From Rhodanobacter sp. L36 (GTDB lineage: Bacteria; Pseudomonadota; Gammaproteobacteria; Xanthomonadales; Rhodanobacteraceae), in assembly GCF_009765755.1 (NCBI RefSeq), contig NZ_LMUV01000003.1, positions 38,661 through 102,660 of the forward strand: a stretch of 64,000 bases of DNA. Direction: 5' to 3'. Under the pieces are notes generated by a model. It was not told the DNA's origin and did no database searches. It was given only the letters and a program-made list of their open reading frames with translations. This document shows positions 51,038 to 60,794 of this stretch, in pieces; the first letter of the stretch is position 1; every line of letters starts with the position of its first letter. The position numbers and the translations under genes are program-made.

Positions 51038-53668
51038 CTAGCCGGCCTTGTCACCAGCCTTGTGCGCGATCCATGCGCCGATCACGGCGGAGAAATACGG
51101 GATCGATTGCGCGCCGAGGATGAACATCCACAACGTGCCTTCGATGTAGTGCGTACCGTAGTTCAACGCCATGCCGATCACGCAGCCGGTTAGCGCGAGC
51201 GCCATCAGCATTTCCTCGCGTACCGGTGCGAACGCGGCAAAGCCAGATTCGCCCAGTCGCCGGCTCTTGGCAGTGACCACGAACGAGGTTTTCTCGCGCG
51301 TAAGGCCGTGCAAAATGCCGCGCGCGATCGCGTGGCTCAGGCTCATGCTGGCAAGTGATGCCATCAGCGTGTCGTACCAGCTGCACGGAACGCGCGCGCG
51401 ATAAAGCACGATGCCGAAGATCGCCTTGGCGAAGAAGAAACCGATGACCGGGATCAGGAACAACTGCATCGGCAGGCTGAAATATTGCGGGTAGGCGATC
51501 ATGCCCGCGGTCCAGAACAGCGCCATCAGCGTGAAGATCAGATGCAATGCGTCGGCAAACCAGCTGAACCAGCCGGTGAGGAAGTGAAAGCGCTGGCCGC
51601 TGGACAGCGGACCCTTCTTCACCATCCATCGCCAGCGACCCTTGAGGATCTGCATGGCGCCGAACGCCCAGCGATAACGCTGGCTCTTGTATGCCTTGAA
51701 ATCGGCGGGCGTGAGGCCCTTGCCCATCAGTTCATCGACATAGACGAGGTCGTAACCGGCGTGCATCAGGCGCAGGCCGAGCTCGGCGTCCTCGCAGATG
51801 GTCCACTCGGACCAGCCGCCGGTGCCTTCCAGCGCGGTCCGCCGGACCATTGTCATGGTGCCGTGCTGGATGATCGCGTTGCGCTCGTTGCGATGGTGCA
51901 TGCCGATGCGGAAGAAGCCGTCGTATTCCCACGCGGTCATGCGGCGGAACGTGTTGTGCTCGAACTCGCGATGCGCCTGCGGACACTGCACCACGGCGAC
52001 TTTCGGATCGTGGAAATGGCCGGTGAGCGTGGCCAGCCAGTCCGCGCGCACTTCGTAGTCGGCGTCGATCACCGCGACCACGTCGGCTTGCGGATCGGTT
52101 TCCTTCAGGCCGAAATTCAGCGCGCCGGCCTTGAAGCCCGGCCATGGTTCCAGATGGAAAAAGCGGAAGCGCTTGCCGAGCTTCTCGCAGTAATCCTGCA
52201 CCGGTTTCCACACGTCCGGATTCTTGGTGTTGTTGTCGATCACCAGCACTTCGTAGTTCTGGTAGTCGAGCGCAGCCAGCGAATCAAGTGTGACGATCAC
52301 CATCTCCGGCGGCTCGTTGTAGCAGGCCAGATGGATCGACACGAACGGCTGCTTTTCCGGCGGATCGGGCGTGAGCATGCTGCCGTGACGCATCCAGTTG
52401 CGGCGCCACAGCACTTCGGTGAACTCGAAGCCGTTGATCAGCAGAATCGCCAGAATCGCCAGCTGTGCGGGGAACAGCAACGTGAGCATGGTCCAGTCGA
52501 CCCAGCTCAGATAGAAATTGAATGGCAGCGTCGCCGACCACACGATCAGCCCGCAGGCAAGCTGGATCAGCGCACAGAAAAACAGCCGTCCCATCAATTT
52601 GAAGCGACTGAATCTGCGCGCGAACAGGATCATCGGGATCAGCGCAAGCAGGCTCGCGGCCAGCGCCTTCCACGGCCAGCCAGTGTCTTCGGTGACCGGG
52701 CCGGTGAGCGGATATTTCAACTGGCGATCGGCGTTGAACATGCCCCAGTACGCGCCGGTGCGGCCTTCGCCCAAGCCTTCCTTCCATGGCTGGTCGAAGG
52801 CTTCGAGCAGGAAGTAATCGATATTTCGCTGCTGCGCCGCGAGCAGCCATTCGCGGATGAAGATGGCCTGGTTCGAAATCGACGGATCGGCGCGTATGTG
52901 GCGATCGCCATTGGATGGCCAGCCGATCTCGCCAACCACAATGTGCTTGGTGGGAAAAAGTTGCTGCACGTGGTCATACGAACCAAGTGCAGCGTTCAGT
53001 GCGGCGGGGCGTTGTCGCGGGTCCAGGACATTCGCGACGACAGGAATACCGTTCCAGAAGGGGAACAGATGGATGGTGATGAAGTCGACATGCTCGGCCA
53101 GCTCGGGGTACTTCAGCCAGATGTAATCCGGTTCGGCGATCGACACCGGCTGGCGCACCGCAGCGCGCACGCGGTCGAGGTACGCCATCATCTGTTCGGG
53201 CGGCAGATCGTTCCGGAAAAGCACTTCGTTGCCGACGATCACCCGCGTGATCGTGTCCGGATACTCGCGCGCCTTGGCGATCAGCGCTTCGATCTCGCGT
53301 TCGTTGTTCTCCAGCCGCTTGTCGATCTCGGCGCCCGCAGTCACCTTCAGCCCTTCGTTGCGCGCGAGTCGATAGATCTGCGGGTTCTGCTGCATCGTGT
53401 ACGTGCGCACCTTGCCGGTGTACTTGTGCAGCAGCTTCAGGTCGGCGGCGATCTGGCTGTCGTTCGGATAATCCTGCTTGAACGGGCTCTGGTAGCGCTG
53501 GAACACCGACAACGAGAATCCGCTGATCTCGCCATGCCAGTCGTTCGGACCGCGCGGCAAGTTGCCGTACCACCACAGAGCGACATTCAACGCGGCCACG
53601 AGCAGCGCAATCACCAGGGCGCTGAGCAGCGGAAAACGGCTGTTGTGGCTTGCTGCGGTGGTACTCAA
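51038..53668 (-). CDS. GH17-GT2 fusion, NdvB-like beta-glucan synthase
   Basis: 876 residues. The N-terminal membrane helix is followed by a GH17 domain (about 40-330): proton donor in RVIVGNEVLFRNDL and nucleophile in VVGEIGWPSNGDRH. After several helices comes a family 2 glycosyltransferase: YNEPPEMV, VAVIDADYEVRADW (D-x-D), WTICEDAELGLRL and SQRYRWAFGAMQIL (Q-x-x-RW). Then more helices. This architecture matches Pseudomonas NdvB, which makes cyclic beta-(1,3)-glucans in the periplasm. TTG at 53668 is chosen as start, with AGGAA 7 nt before; the frame beyond lacks coding character. Divergent from a phosphoglycerol transferase-like gene. Confidence 0.93.
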   Translation of the reverse strand: MSTTAASHNSRFPLLSALVIALLVAALNVALWWYGNLPRGPNDWHGEISGFSLSVFQRYQSPFKQDYPNDSQIAADLKLLHKYTGKVRTYTMQQNPQIYRLARNEGLKVTAGAEIDKRLENNEREIEALIAKAREYPDTITRVIVGNEVLFRNDLPPEQMMAYLDRVRAAVRQPVSIAEPDYIWLKYPELAEHVDFITIHLFPFWNGIPVVANVLDPRQRPAALNAALGSYDHVQQLFPTKHIVVGEIGWPSNGDRHIRADPSISNQAIFIREWLLAAQQRNIDYFLLEAFDQPWKEGLGEGRTGAYWGMFNADRQLKYPLTGPVTEDTGWPWKALAASLLALIPMILFARRFSRFKLMGRLFFCALIQLACGLIVWSATLPFNFYLSWVDWTMLTLLFPAQLAILAILLINGFEFTEVLWRRNWMRHGSMLTPDPPEKQPFVSIHLACYNEPPEMVIVTLDSLAALDYQNYEVLVIDNNTKNPDVWKPVQDYCEKLGKRFRFFHLEPWPGFKAGALNFGLKETDPQADVVAVIDADYEVRADWLATLTGHFHDPKVAVVQCPQAHREFEHNTFRRMTAWEYDGFFRIGMHHRNERNAIIQHGTMTMVRRTALEGTGGWSEWTICEDAELGLRLMHAGYDLVYVDELMGKGLTPADFKAYKSQRYRWAFGAMQILKGRWRWMVKKGPLSSGQRFHFLTGWFSWFADALHLIFTLMALFWTAGMIAYPQYFSLPMQLFLIPVIGFFFAKAIFGIVLYRARVPCSWYDTLMASLASMSLSHAIARGILHGLTREKTSFVVTAKSRRLGESGFAAFAPVREEMLMALALTGCVIGMALNYGTHYIEGTLWMFILGAQSIPYFSAVIGAWIAHKAGDKAG

Positions 53669-53927
53669 AAAAATTCCTGGGATGCCTGTGCGACAGGCGC
53701 GGAAGACTGGGCAGCTTAACCAATGCAAGGCCGTGGGCTCAACAAACATTGGCCAGCGGGGCCGGAAAGCAAGGCGCCATCGGCCTCACGTTCGCCGCAG
53801 CGGCGGCATACGTGAGCCATACCGTCCGGGTCGACGAAAGGGCCGTGAAGTTCGGTGACGATAGACTGCGGGATCGGGCTGACGCTGATGATGACTGTCG
53901 GCCGCAACTTCATCCGGGAGAATTCTC
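53669..53927. other. Divergent promoter region, glucan synthase / phosphoglycerol transferase
   Basis: 259 bp between two divergent starts. No ORF is convincing. Promoters for both directions must lie here; no clear consensus boxes or operator palindrome were identified. Confidence 0.4.
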
Positions 53928-55862
53928 ATGCGTCGTCTCAGCTGGCGTTTCGCCGCCGCCGTCCTCGCGCTGCTGACCGTGAGTCGTCTGGCGCTGTCGT
54001 TGTGGCTGTGGTCACGCGTGCAGTCCGCGGGTGGGCTTTGGCCGATCCTGTTCGGCGGTTGGCGCATCGACCTCAGCTTGCTGGCGTTGATCTGCGCGGT
54101 GCCTGCCTTGCTGTCGCCATGGCTGGGGCATCGACGCTGGCCGACTTGTCTGACTGCGTGGTGGTACCGCGTCTGGTGGCTGCTGTTCGTGTTGCTGGAA
54201 GTGTCCACGCCGCAGTTCATCACCGAATACGACACGCGACCGAATCGCCTTTATGTCGAATACCTCAACAGCCCGCACGAAGTTTCCGCGATGCTCTGGC
54301 ACGGCTACAAGGGCGTGCTGCTGGTCGGCGTGATCGGTCTGGCGCTGCTGGGCTGGATCGGGTTTCGCTTGTTGCGCACGCGCATGGTCGACGCACCCAT
54401 GAAGCTGACCTGGCGGCCGTTGGCAACCATCGTCAGCGCGATTGTGTTGTTTCTTGCGGCGCGCGGCACGCTGGATCACCGTCCACTCAATGCCTCGGTG
54501 GTGGCTTTCAGCGACGACAGCATGGTCAACACGCTGCCGCTCAACTCGCTCTACAGCGTGGCCAATGCAATCCGTGGCATGAGCAGCGAACGATCAGCCG
54601 CTGCCGTATATGGCTCGATGCCGGAACCGGACATGCAGCGCATCGTGCGCGACGCCGCCGGCCTGGAAGGGCCAATGCTCGATCCGAAGTCTCCGAGCAT
54701 GCATCACCAGCAGGCATCGGCGCGGACAGCCAAACCGCTGAACCTCGTCATCATCATGGAGGAGAGCCTGGGCGCGCAGTTCATCGGTACGCTCGGCGGC
54801 GACAAACTCTCGCCGCAGTTCGATACGCTGGCCGCACAGGGCTGGCTGCTGGCACGCACTTACGCGACCGGCACGCGCTCGGTGCGCGGGCTGGAAGCGG
54901 TCAATACCGGGTTCCTGCCGACGCCGGCCGAGGCGGTGCTGAAGTTGCCGCGCAGCCAGCACGGTTTCTTCACCATTGCGGGCCTGCTCGGGCAGTTCGG
55001 CTACCACTCGCGCTTCATCTACGGCGGCGAGGCGCACTTCGACAACATGCGCTCGTTCTTCCTCGGCAATGGTTTTGACGAGGTGATCGACCAGCCGAAG
55101 TTCGAGGTAAAACCCACTTTCGTCGGATCGTGGGGCGCCTCGGACGAAGACATGTTCAATGAACTGCATCAGCGGCTGATGCAGGACGGCGACAAACCGA
55201 ACTTCACGCTGGCCTTCAGCGTGTCCAACCACACGCCGTGGGAATATCCGGCGGGTCGCATCCAGGCCAGTGCACCCGCGGCCAGCGTGCAGAACACAGT
55301 GCGTTACGCGGACTGGTCGATCGGCCAGTTCTTTGCGCGCGCAAAGAAATCGCCATACTGGGATCACACGGTCTTTCTGATCGTGGCTGATCACGATGCA
55401 CGTGTATTCGGCGCCAGCCTCGTGCCGGTGACGCACTTCCATATCCCCGCGTTGATTCTCGGGGCCGGCGTGCCGGTGCGGCGTGACGAACACATCGTCA
55501 GTCAGCTCGATCTTGCACCGACGTTGCTGTCGCTGATCGGCATCAGCAGCACGCATCCGATGCTCGGCGCGGACTTGACCGTGCGTGATCCGGATCGCGC
55601 GATCATGCAGTACGGCGACGACTACGGTTACCTCAAGGGCGACCAGCTGCTGGTGCTGCAGCCCGGACAACCGGCGAAGCAGTTCCACTACGAAGTGGCG
55701 GGCGAGAAGTTCACGCCGGTGACGACGGACCCGATGTTGCATCGTGTCGCGCTGGCACACGCGCTGTGGCCGAGCTGGGCGTACTTCAATCAGCGCTATG
55801 TGTTGCCGGCGGCTCAGGATGCTGTTGCCGCGAAGCCCGCGGGGATGACGGCATCGCCCTAG
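53928..55862 (+). CDS. LtaS/OpgB-like phosphoglycerol transferase (sulfatase fold)
   Basis: 644 residues: five N-terminal helices (up to about residue 180), then an alkaline-phosphatase/sulfatase-type periplasmic domain. NLVIIMEESLGAQFIGTLGG supplies the first metal ligand (Glu), TYATGTRSVRGLEAVNTGFL the nucleophile Thr, and FLIVADHDARVFG the later Asp-His metal ligands. Family members move sn-glycerol-1-phosphate from phosphatidylglycerol to lipoteichoic acid (LtaS) or periplasmic glucans (OpgB). In a Gram-negative host beside a glucan synthase, OpgB-like glucan decoration is the likelier role. ATG at 53928 follows CGGGAG at good spacing. Confidence 0.92.
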   Translation: MRRLSWRFAAAVLALLTVSRLALSLWLWSRVQSAGGLWPILFGGWRIDLSLLALICAVPALLSPWLGHRRWPTCLTAWWYRVWWLLFVLLEVSTPQFITEYDTRPNRLYVEYLNSPHEVSAMLWHGYKGVLLVGVIGLALLGWIGFRLLRTRMVDAPMKLTWRPLATIVSAIVLFLAARGTLDHRPLNASVVAFSDDSMVNTLPLNSLYSVANAIRGMSSERSAAAVYGSMPEPDMQRIVRDAAGLEGPMLDPKSPSMHHQQASARTAKPLNLVIIMEESLGAQFIGTLGGDKLSPQFDTLAAQGWLLARTYATGTRSVRGLEAVNTGFLPTPAEAVLKLPRSQHGFFTIAGLLGQFGYHSRFIYGGEAHFDNMRSFFLGNGFDEVIDQPKFEVKPTFVGSWGASDEDMFNELHQRLMQDGDKPNFTLAFSVSNHTPWEYPAGRIQASAPAASVQNTVRYADWSIGQFFARAKKSPYWDHTVFLIVADHDARVFGASLVPVTHFHIPALILGAGVPVRRDEHIVSQLDLAPTLLSLIGISSTHPMLGADLTVRDPDRAIMQYGDDYGYLKGDQLLVLQPGQPAKQFHYEVAGEKFTPVTTDPMLHRVALAHALWPSWAYFNQRYVLPAAQDAVAAKPAGMTASP

Positions 55863-55949
55863 AACGGGCAAGGCCGGCTGAAGAACAATTGCTGGGCCAG
55901 TTTCAACGCGACCGCGAACCCCATCGCATGCGGCTCGCGGAATTCGAGG

Positions 55950-56417
55950 TCAGCGCAACAGCGAGCGCAGCATCCAGGCAGTTTTCTCGTGCGCCTGCAG
56001 ACGGCCGGTGATGATATCGGCTGTCCCTTCGTCGCCCGCATCGGCGGCGGCCTTGATGGTGCCGCGCGCGGTGTGCGCAGCCAATTCATGGCCTTCGACC
56101 AGCTGGTTCACCATCTCTTTCCATTCCGGCACGCCGACCTCTTCCTTGATCGAGGTGAGTTTGCCGAACTGGCTGTAGGAGCCCGGCGCGAACACGTCGA
56201 GCGTACGGATGCGCTCGGCCACTTCATCGGCGGCGAGCCACAGTTCGTTGTACTGGGTCTCGAACATCGCGTGCAGGCTGTTGAACTGCGGGCCGGTGAT
56301 GTTCCAGTGGAAGCTGTGCGTTTTCAGGTAGAGCGAATACGTATCCGCCAGCAGTTTGGAAAGATGCCTGGCAACTGCTTCGCGGTCTTTCTTGGCAATG
56401 CCGATCGAGATGGCCAC
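55950..56417 (-). CDS. Dps-like ferritin-family DNA-protection protein
   Basis: 155 residues, normal Dps length when started at the GTG at 56417, which has AAGGAAC 7 nt upstream. The ferroxidase segment is present: [20 protein letters not shown] (His residues at subunit interface) and [17 protein letters not shown] (acidic ligands). Dps proteins store iron using hydrogen peroxide and shield DNA in stationary phase. The N-terminus is short and not Lys-rich, so direct DNA binding is uncertain. Confidence 0.92.
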   Translation of the reverse strand: MAISIGIAKKDREAVARHLSKLLADTYSLYLKTHSFHWNITGPQFNSLHAMFETQYNELWLAADEVAERIRTLDVFAPGSYSQFGKLTSIKEEVGVPEWKEMVNQLVEGHELAAHTARGTIKAAADAGDEGTADIITGRLQAHEKTAWMLRSLLR

Positions 56418-56559
56418 GGGTTGTTCCTTGGAGAGATGGATCGTGCGGAACCGCACAGTAGCCTTTCGGCATTCGGCGTGGAAATGAATCCTGCCGATGC
56501 CGGCGATAGCCGTTGACTATCGGGCTGCCCTGCTGCCAGCGGTTATCATTCGCGATCCG

Positions 56560-59500
56560 ATGAACGACCCCTCCCCACATCACGTCGATCCCTCCGCCGA
56601 TCCGGGGCTGCGCGCGCTGCGTCGGCAACTCGATGCCGTGTCCAGTCGTGACTTCGGTCGCCTGCTGGGCCGTTGGCGCACGCTGTCGCGACGGCCGGAT
56701 GAAAAAAAGATCGCGGCACTGCTGGCGGATATCGAACGTTCGGCCGCACGTCGCCGCGCGCGCGTCGCGACCAAACCGGCGATCCGCCTGGACGAGTCGC
56801 TGCCGATCACCGCACGCGCCGACGACATCGTCAAGCTGATCCGCGAGAACCAGGTGGTGGTGATCGCCGGCGAAACCGGTTCGGGCAAGACCACGCAACT
56901 GCCGAAGCTCTGCCTCGCCGCGGGCCGTGGCGAAGAGGGCATGATCGGCTGCACGCAACCACGCCGGTTGGCGGCACGTTCGGTGGCGCGTCGCGTGGCC
57001 GAAGAGCTGGACACGCCGCTTGGCGAACTCGTCGGTTTTCAGGTGCGCTTCAACGATCAGGTGTCCGAGCGCAGCCTGATCAAGTTCATGACCGACGGCA
57101 TCCTGCTTGCTGAAACGCAGGGCGATCCGTGGCTGAGTGCGTACGACACCCTGATCATCGACGAAGCGCACGAGCGCAGCCTCAACATCGATTTCCTGCT
57201 CGGCTATCTGAAGCGACTTGCGCTGAAGAGACCGGAGCTGAAGATCATCGTGACCTCGGCGACGATCGATACCGCGCGTTTCTCCGAACACTTCGGCGGT
57301 GCGCCGGTGGTCGAGGTGGAAGGGCGTGCGTATCCGGTCGAGGTGCGCTGGCGTTCGCTGGACGAAACCATCGCGCGTCACGGCAAGTCGAAGGACATGC
57401 AGCAGGGCGGCGCCGAGCACATCGCCGCAACGCTCGACGAAATTTCCCACGACGATCCGCGCGGCGACGTGCTGGTTTTTCTTCCCGGCGAGCGCGAGAT
57501 CCGCGATGCGCATCTGGTGCTCTCGCGTCGGCAATATCGCGAAACCGAAATCATGCCGTTGTACGCGCGACTTTCCGGCGGCGATCAGGATCGCGTGTTC
57601 AAGCCCGGCACGAAACGTCGCGTGGTGCTGGCCACCAACGTCGCGGAAACGTCGCTCACCGTGCCGCGCATCCGCTACGTGATCGACACGGGCACCGCGC
57701 GCGTGAAGCGCTACAGCCAGCGCAGCCAGCTCGAACGGTTGCACGTGGAGCCGGTGTCGCAAGCGGCGGCCGACCAGCGCAAGGGTCGTTGCGGACGCGT
57801 CGGCCCGGGCATCTGCTACCGCCTGTACGACGAGGCCGACTTTGCCAGTCGCGCGGCGTATACCGATCCGGAACTGCTGCGCTCGTCGCTGGCCAACGTG
57901 ATCCTGCGCATGCTTGCGCTGCAAATCGGTGACGTGGAGGATTTCCCCTTCCTCGAAGCACCCGATCCGCGCGTGGTGGCGGACGGCTATCGCCGGCTCG
58001 GGGAAATTTCCGCGATCGACGAGCAGCGCAAGCTCACCGCGATCGGTCGCGTCGTCGCGCGACTGCCGATCGACGTGCAGCTCGCGCGCATGCTGGTGGA
58101 AAGCGAAAAGCTGCACAGCCTGCGCGAAGTGCTGACCATCGTGAGCTTTCTCAGTATCCAGGATCCGCGCGAGCGTCCCGCCGACGCGCGTCAGCAGGCC
58201 GACGCCGCGCATGCCGCGTTTGCCGATCCGACATCCGATTTCGTCGGTGTGCTGAATTTGTGGCGCGACTACCACGCAGCGCACGAGGATCTGACGCAAT
58301 CGAAATTGCGCGACTGGTGCTCGCGGCATTTCCTCAGCTTCATGCGCATGCGCGAATGGCGCGAGCTGCATCGGCAGTTGCTGCTGGTGGTGCAGGAACT
58401 GGGGTGGAAGCTGGATGGGTCGGAATCTTCGTCGACGAAAGAACAAGCGAAGAGCACCTCAACGCAGCCCACTTCCAAGAGCAAGGGAGAGGGCAGGCCG
58501 CCATCGCGTCAGCTTGCACGAGCTGCTGCTTCTTCCACACCTTCTGTCCGAGGAAGCGGGCAGAGGGGAGGTGAACCGCATCGCTCAGATGCATCAAGTC
58601 GAAAGCAAACTATACCCCCACGTGGTGACGCCAGGTCACAACTTTCTCCTGAAACCGCGGCTGCGAGCCCGACGGAAGATGCTGCCTCGCGCCTGTACGA
58701 GTCCGTGCATCGCAGCCTTCTCGCGGGCCTCCCGACGCAGGTGGGTCGCAAGGACGAGAAGGGCATTTACCAGAGCACGCGCGAGCGCAAGTTCCACGTG
58801 TTCCCCGGTTCCGCACTATCGAAGTCACCGCCGAACTGGATTTTCTCCGCACAGATTCTCGACGTGAGCGGGCGCGTATGGGGCATGGCCAATGCGCGTG
58901 TCGAGCCGTTGTGGATCGAGCAACAGGCCGCGCATCTTTTGCGCATGGCCTGCCGCGATGCGCACTGGTCGAAGAAGCGTGGCTGCGTGGTGGCGTACGA
59001 GCAGGTCAGTCTGTTCGGGCTGGTGCTCGTGGAGAAGCGGCCGGTCACGTTCCAGCTGCAGGATCCCTCGCTGGCGCATGTGATCTTCCTGCGAGATGCA
59101 CTGGTGCGCGGCGACATCGACAGTCGAGCCGAATTCGTGCGCTCCAACCAGCGCGTGCTGGAAGAGGCGCGAGGCATCGAAGCGAAGCAGCGCCGCGAAG
59201 GTTTGATCCGCCACGAGGACGATCTCGTCCGGTTTTTCAAAGGCAAGCTGCCCGAGGACATTGCCAGCAGTCGCGCACTCGATGCGTGGTATCGCCAAGC
59301 CCGGCCGGCCGAACAAGCCCGACTTCGCTGGTCGCTGGACGATGTGATGGTGGGCGGCGCGGGACTGGATGCGAAAGCGTTTCCCGCCGCGATGGAAATC
59401 GGGTCGCAGCGCTATCGCCTCGAATATCGTTTTGTGCCCGGCGACGAAGCCGATGGCGTGACGTTGCATCTGCCGCTGGCGATGTTGAATGCGATTCCTG

Positions 59501-60732
59501 CCGAGCGCGGTGAGTGGCTCGTGCCCGGACTGCTTGGCGAGAAAGTGGCGGAGCTGATCCGCGGTTTGCCGAAGGCATTGCGCCGCAACTTCGTGCCGGC
59601 GCCGGATTTCGCGCGTGCGTTCGTCGAGGCGGAATCGCCGCGCGACGAGCCGCTTGCGAAAGTACTGGCGGCCTTTCTCAAGCGCGCGACGGGCGTGGAA
59701 ATCAGTGCCGCGGAATTCGTCGGCATCGAACTGCCAGCGCATTTCCTGATGCGCTATCGACTGCATGATGGCGACACATCGTCCAGGCCGGGTAACGAAC
59801 TCGCCAGCGGTCGCGATCTCGCGGCGCTGCGCGCGCAATGGGAAAGCCGCGCGCGCGAAGCGTTTTCGCGCAAGACGGATATCGAACTGACGCGCGAGGA
59901 TGTCGCGACGTGGGACTTCGAGGAGATTCCCGCGCAGGTGCGATCCGAAGGCGGCCTGAGCGCGTTCCCCGCGCTGGTGGATCTGGGAGAAACGGTGGCG
60001 CTGCGCGTGTTCGAGCGCGCCGAAGAGGCACGTGATGCGCATCGGCAAGGCGTCGTGCGGTTGTTGCGCAATGCACTGGCGAGCGATGCGAAGCAGGCGC
60101 GCCGCCGTTTGCCTGTCGGCAATGCGCTGTCCTTGAAATACGCGCCGCTCGGCGGCGTCGACGGCCTGCGCGAAGATCTGCTCGAAGGCGGATTCAATGA
60201 TCTGCTCGGACAACATGATCTGGACGTCCGTACGGCCGGCGCATACGAGACCCTGCGCACGCAGTTTTCGCGCGAGCTGTTTGGAGCTGGCGTCGAACGA
60301 CTCAAGCTGGCCGAGCCGATCATCGAGGCGCAGGCCGATCTGAAATCCTGGCTGCAACCGCCGCTGATCGGTTTTGCACGAGCGAGTTACGACGACCTGC
60401 GCGAACAACTCGACGCGCTGCTGATGCCAGGTTTCCTGCGTGATCTGCCCGCGGCGCGACTCGCGCACTTTCCGCGCTATCTGAAAGCCATGCGCCTGCG
60501 CGCCGAACGACTGCGACAGGATCCGAGCAAGGATCAGCAGCGCATGCTGCAGGTGATGCCGTACTGGCGCGGCTATCTTCAACATCGCGCTGCAGGCGCG
60601 GACGCAGAGGGCCTCGATGAACTTCGCTGGCTGATCGAGGAGTGGCGCGTGTCGCTGTTCGCGCAGGAACTCAAGACGGCCGAGCCTGTGTCGGCCAAGC
60701 GGCTGGCGAAGGCTCAGGCCGCGCTGGACTGA
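56560..60732 (+). CDS. hrpA: ATP-dependent RNA helicase HrpA
   Basis: A DEAH-box helicase of 1390 residues (E. coli HrpA is 1300). Walker A is in VVIAGETGSGKTTQLPKLCL, the DEAH box in LIIDEAHERSLNID, then SATIDTARF and QRKGRCGRVGPG. HA2 and OB domains and the long HrpA-specific C-terminal region (DUF3418) follow. The ATG at 56560 is used. Residues about 625-712 (58432-58695) are a Ser/Arg/Pro/Gln-rich insert between ...VQELGWKLDGSESSS and YESVHRSLLAGLPTQVGRKD. That site is continuous in E. coli HrpA, which accounts for the extra length. The role in E. coli is in rescue of stalled ribosomes. Confidence 0.96.
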   Translation: MNDPSPHHVDPSADPGLRALRRQLDAVSSRDFGRLLGRWRTLSRRPDEKKIAALLADIERSAARRRARVATKPAIRLDESLPITARADDIVKLIRENQVVVIAGETGSGKTTQLPKLCLAAGRGEEGMIGCTQPRRLAARSVARRVAEELDTPLGELVGFQVRFNDQVSERSLIKFMTDGILLAETQGDPWLSAYDTLIIDEAHERSLNIDFLLGYLKRLALKRPELKIIVTSATIDTARFSEHFGGAPVVEVEGRAYPVEVRWRSLDETIARHGKSKDMQQGGAEHIAATLDEISHDDPRGDVLVFLPGEREIRDAHLVLSRRQYRETEIMPLYARLSGGDQDRVFKPGTKRRVVLATNVAETSLTVPRIRYVIDTGTARVKRYSQRSQLERLHVEPVSQAAADQRKGRCGRVGPGICYRLYDEADFASRAAYTDPELLRSSLANVILRMLALQIGDVEDFPFLEAPDPRVVADGYRRLGEISAIDEQRKLTAIGRVVARLPIDVQLARMLVESEKLHSLREVLTIVSFLSIQDPRERPADARQQADAAHAAFADPTSDFVGVLNLWRDYHAAHEDLTQSKLRDWCSRHFLSFMRMREWRELHRQLLLVVQELGWKLDGSESSSTKEQAKSTSTQPTSKSKGEGRPPSRQLARAAASSTPSVRGSGQRGGEPHRSDASSRKQTIPPRGDARSQLSPETAAASPTEDAASRLYESVHRSLLAGLPTQVGRKDEKGIYQSTRERKFHVFPGSALSKSPPNWIFSAQILDVSGRVWGMANARVEPLWIEQQAAHLLRMACRDAHWSKKRGCVVAYEQVSLFGLVLVEKRPVTFQLQDPSLAHVIFLRDALVRGDIDSRAEFVRSNQRVLEEARGIEAKQRREGLIRHEDDLVRFFKGKLPEDIASSRALDAWYRQARPAEQARLRWSLDDVMVGGAGLDAKAFPAAMEIGSQRYRLEYRFVPGDEADGVTLHLPLAMLNAIPAERGEWLVPGLLGEKVAELIRGLPKALRRNFVPAPDFARAFVEAESPRDEPLAKVLAAFLKRATGVEISAAEFVGIELPAHFLMRYRLHDGDTSSRPGNELASGRDLAALRAQWESRAREAFSRKTDIELTREDVATWDFEEIPAQVRSEGGLSAFPALVDLGETVALRVFERAEEARDAHRQGVVRLLRNALASDAKQARRRLPVGNALSLKYAPLGGVDGLREDLLEGGFNDLLGQHDLDVRTAGAYETLRTQFSRELFGAGVERLKLAEPIIEAQADLKSWLQPPLIGFARASYDDLREQLDALLMPGFLRDLPAARLAHFPRYLKAMRLRAERLRQDPSKDQQRMLQVMPYWRGYLQHRAAGADAEGLDELRWLIEEWRVSLFAQELKTAEPVSAKRLAKAQAALD

Positions 60733-60794
60733 ATCCACGGACGATTGACCCGACGCAACGGCTACTATGAAGGCCTGCGCCGAATGCCTCTGCC

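Noticed and set aside
51485..53719. 744-codon plus-strand open frame
   Set aside because: Antisense shadow of the GH17-GT2 gene; no coherent motifs.
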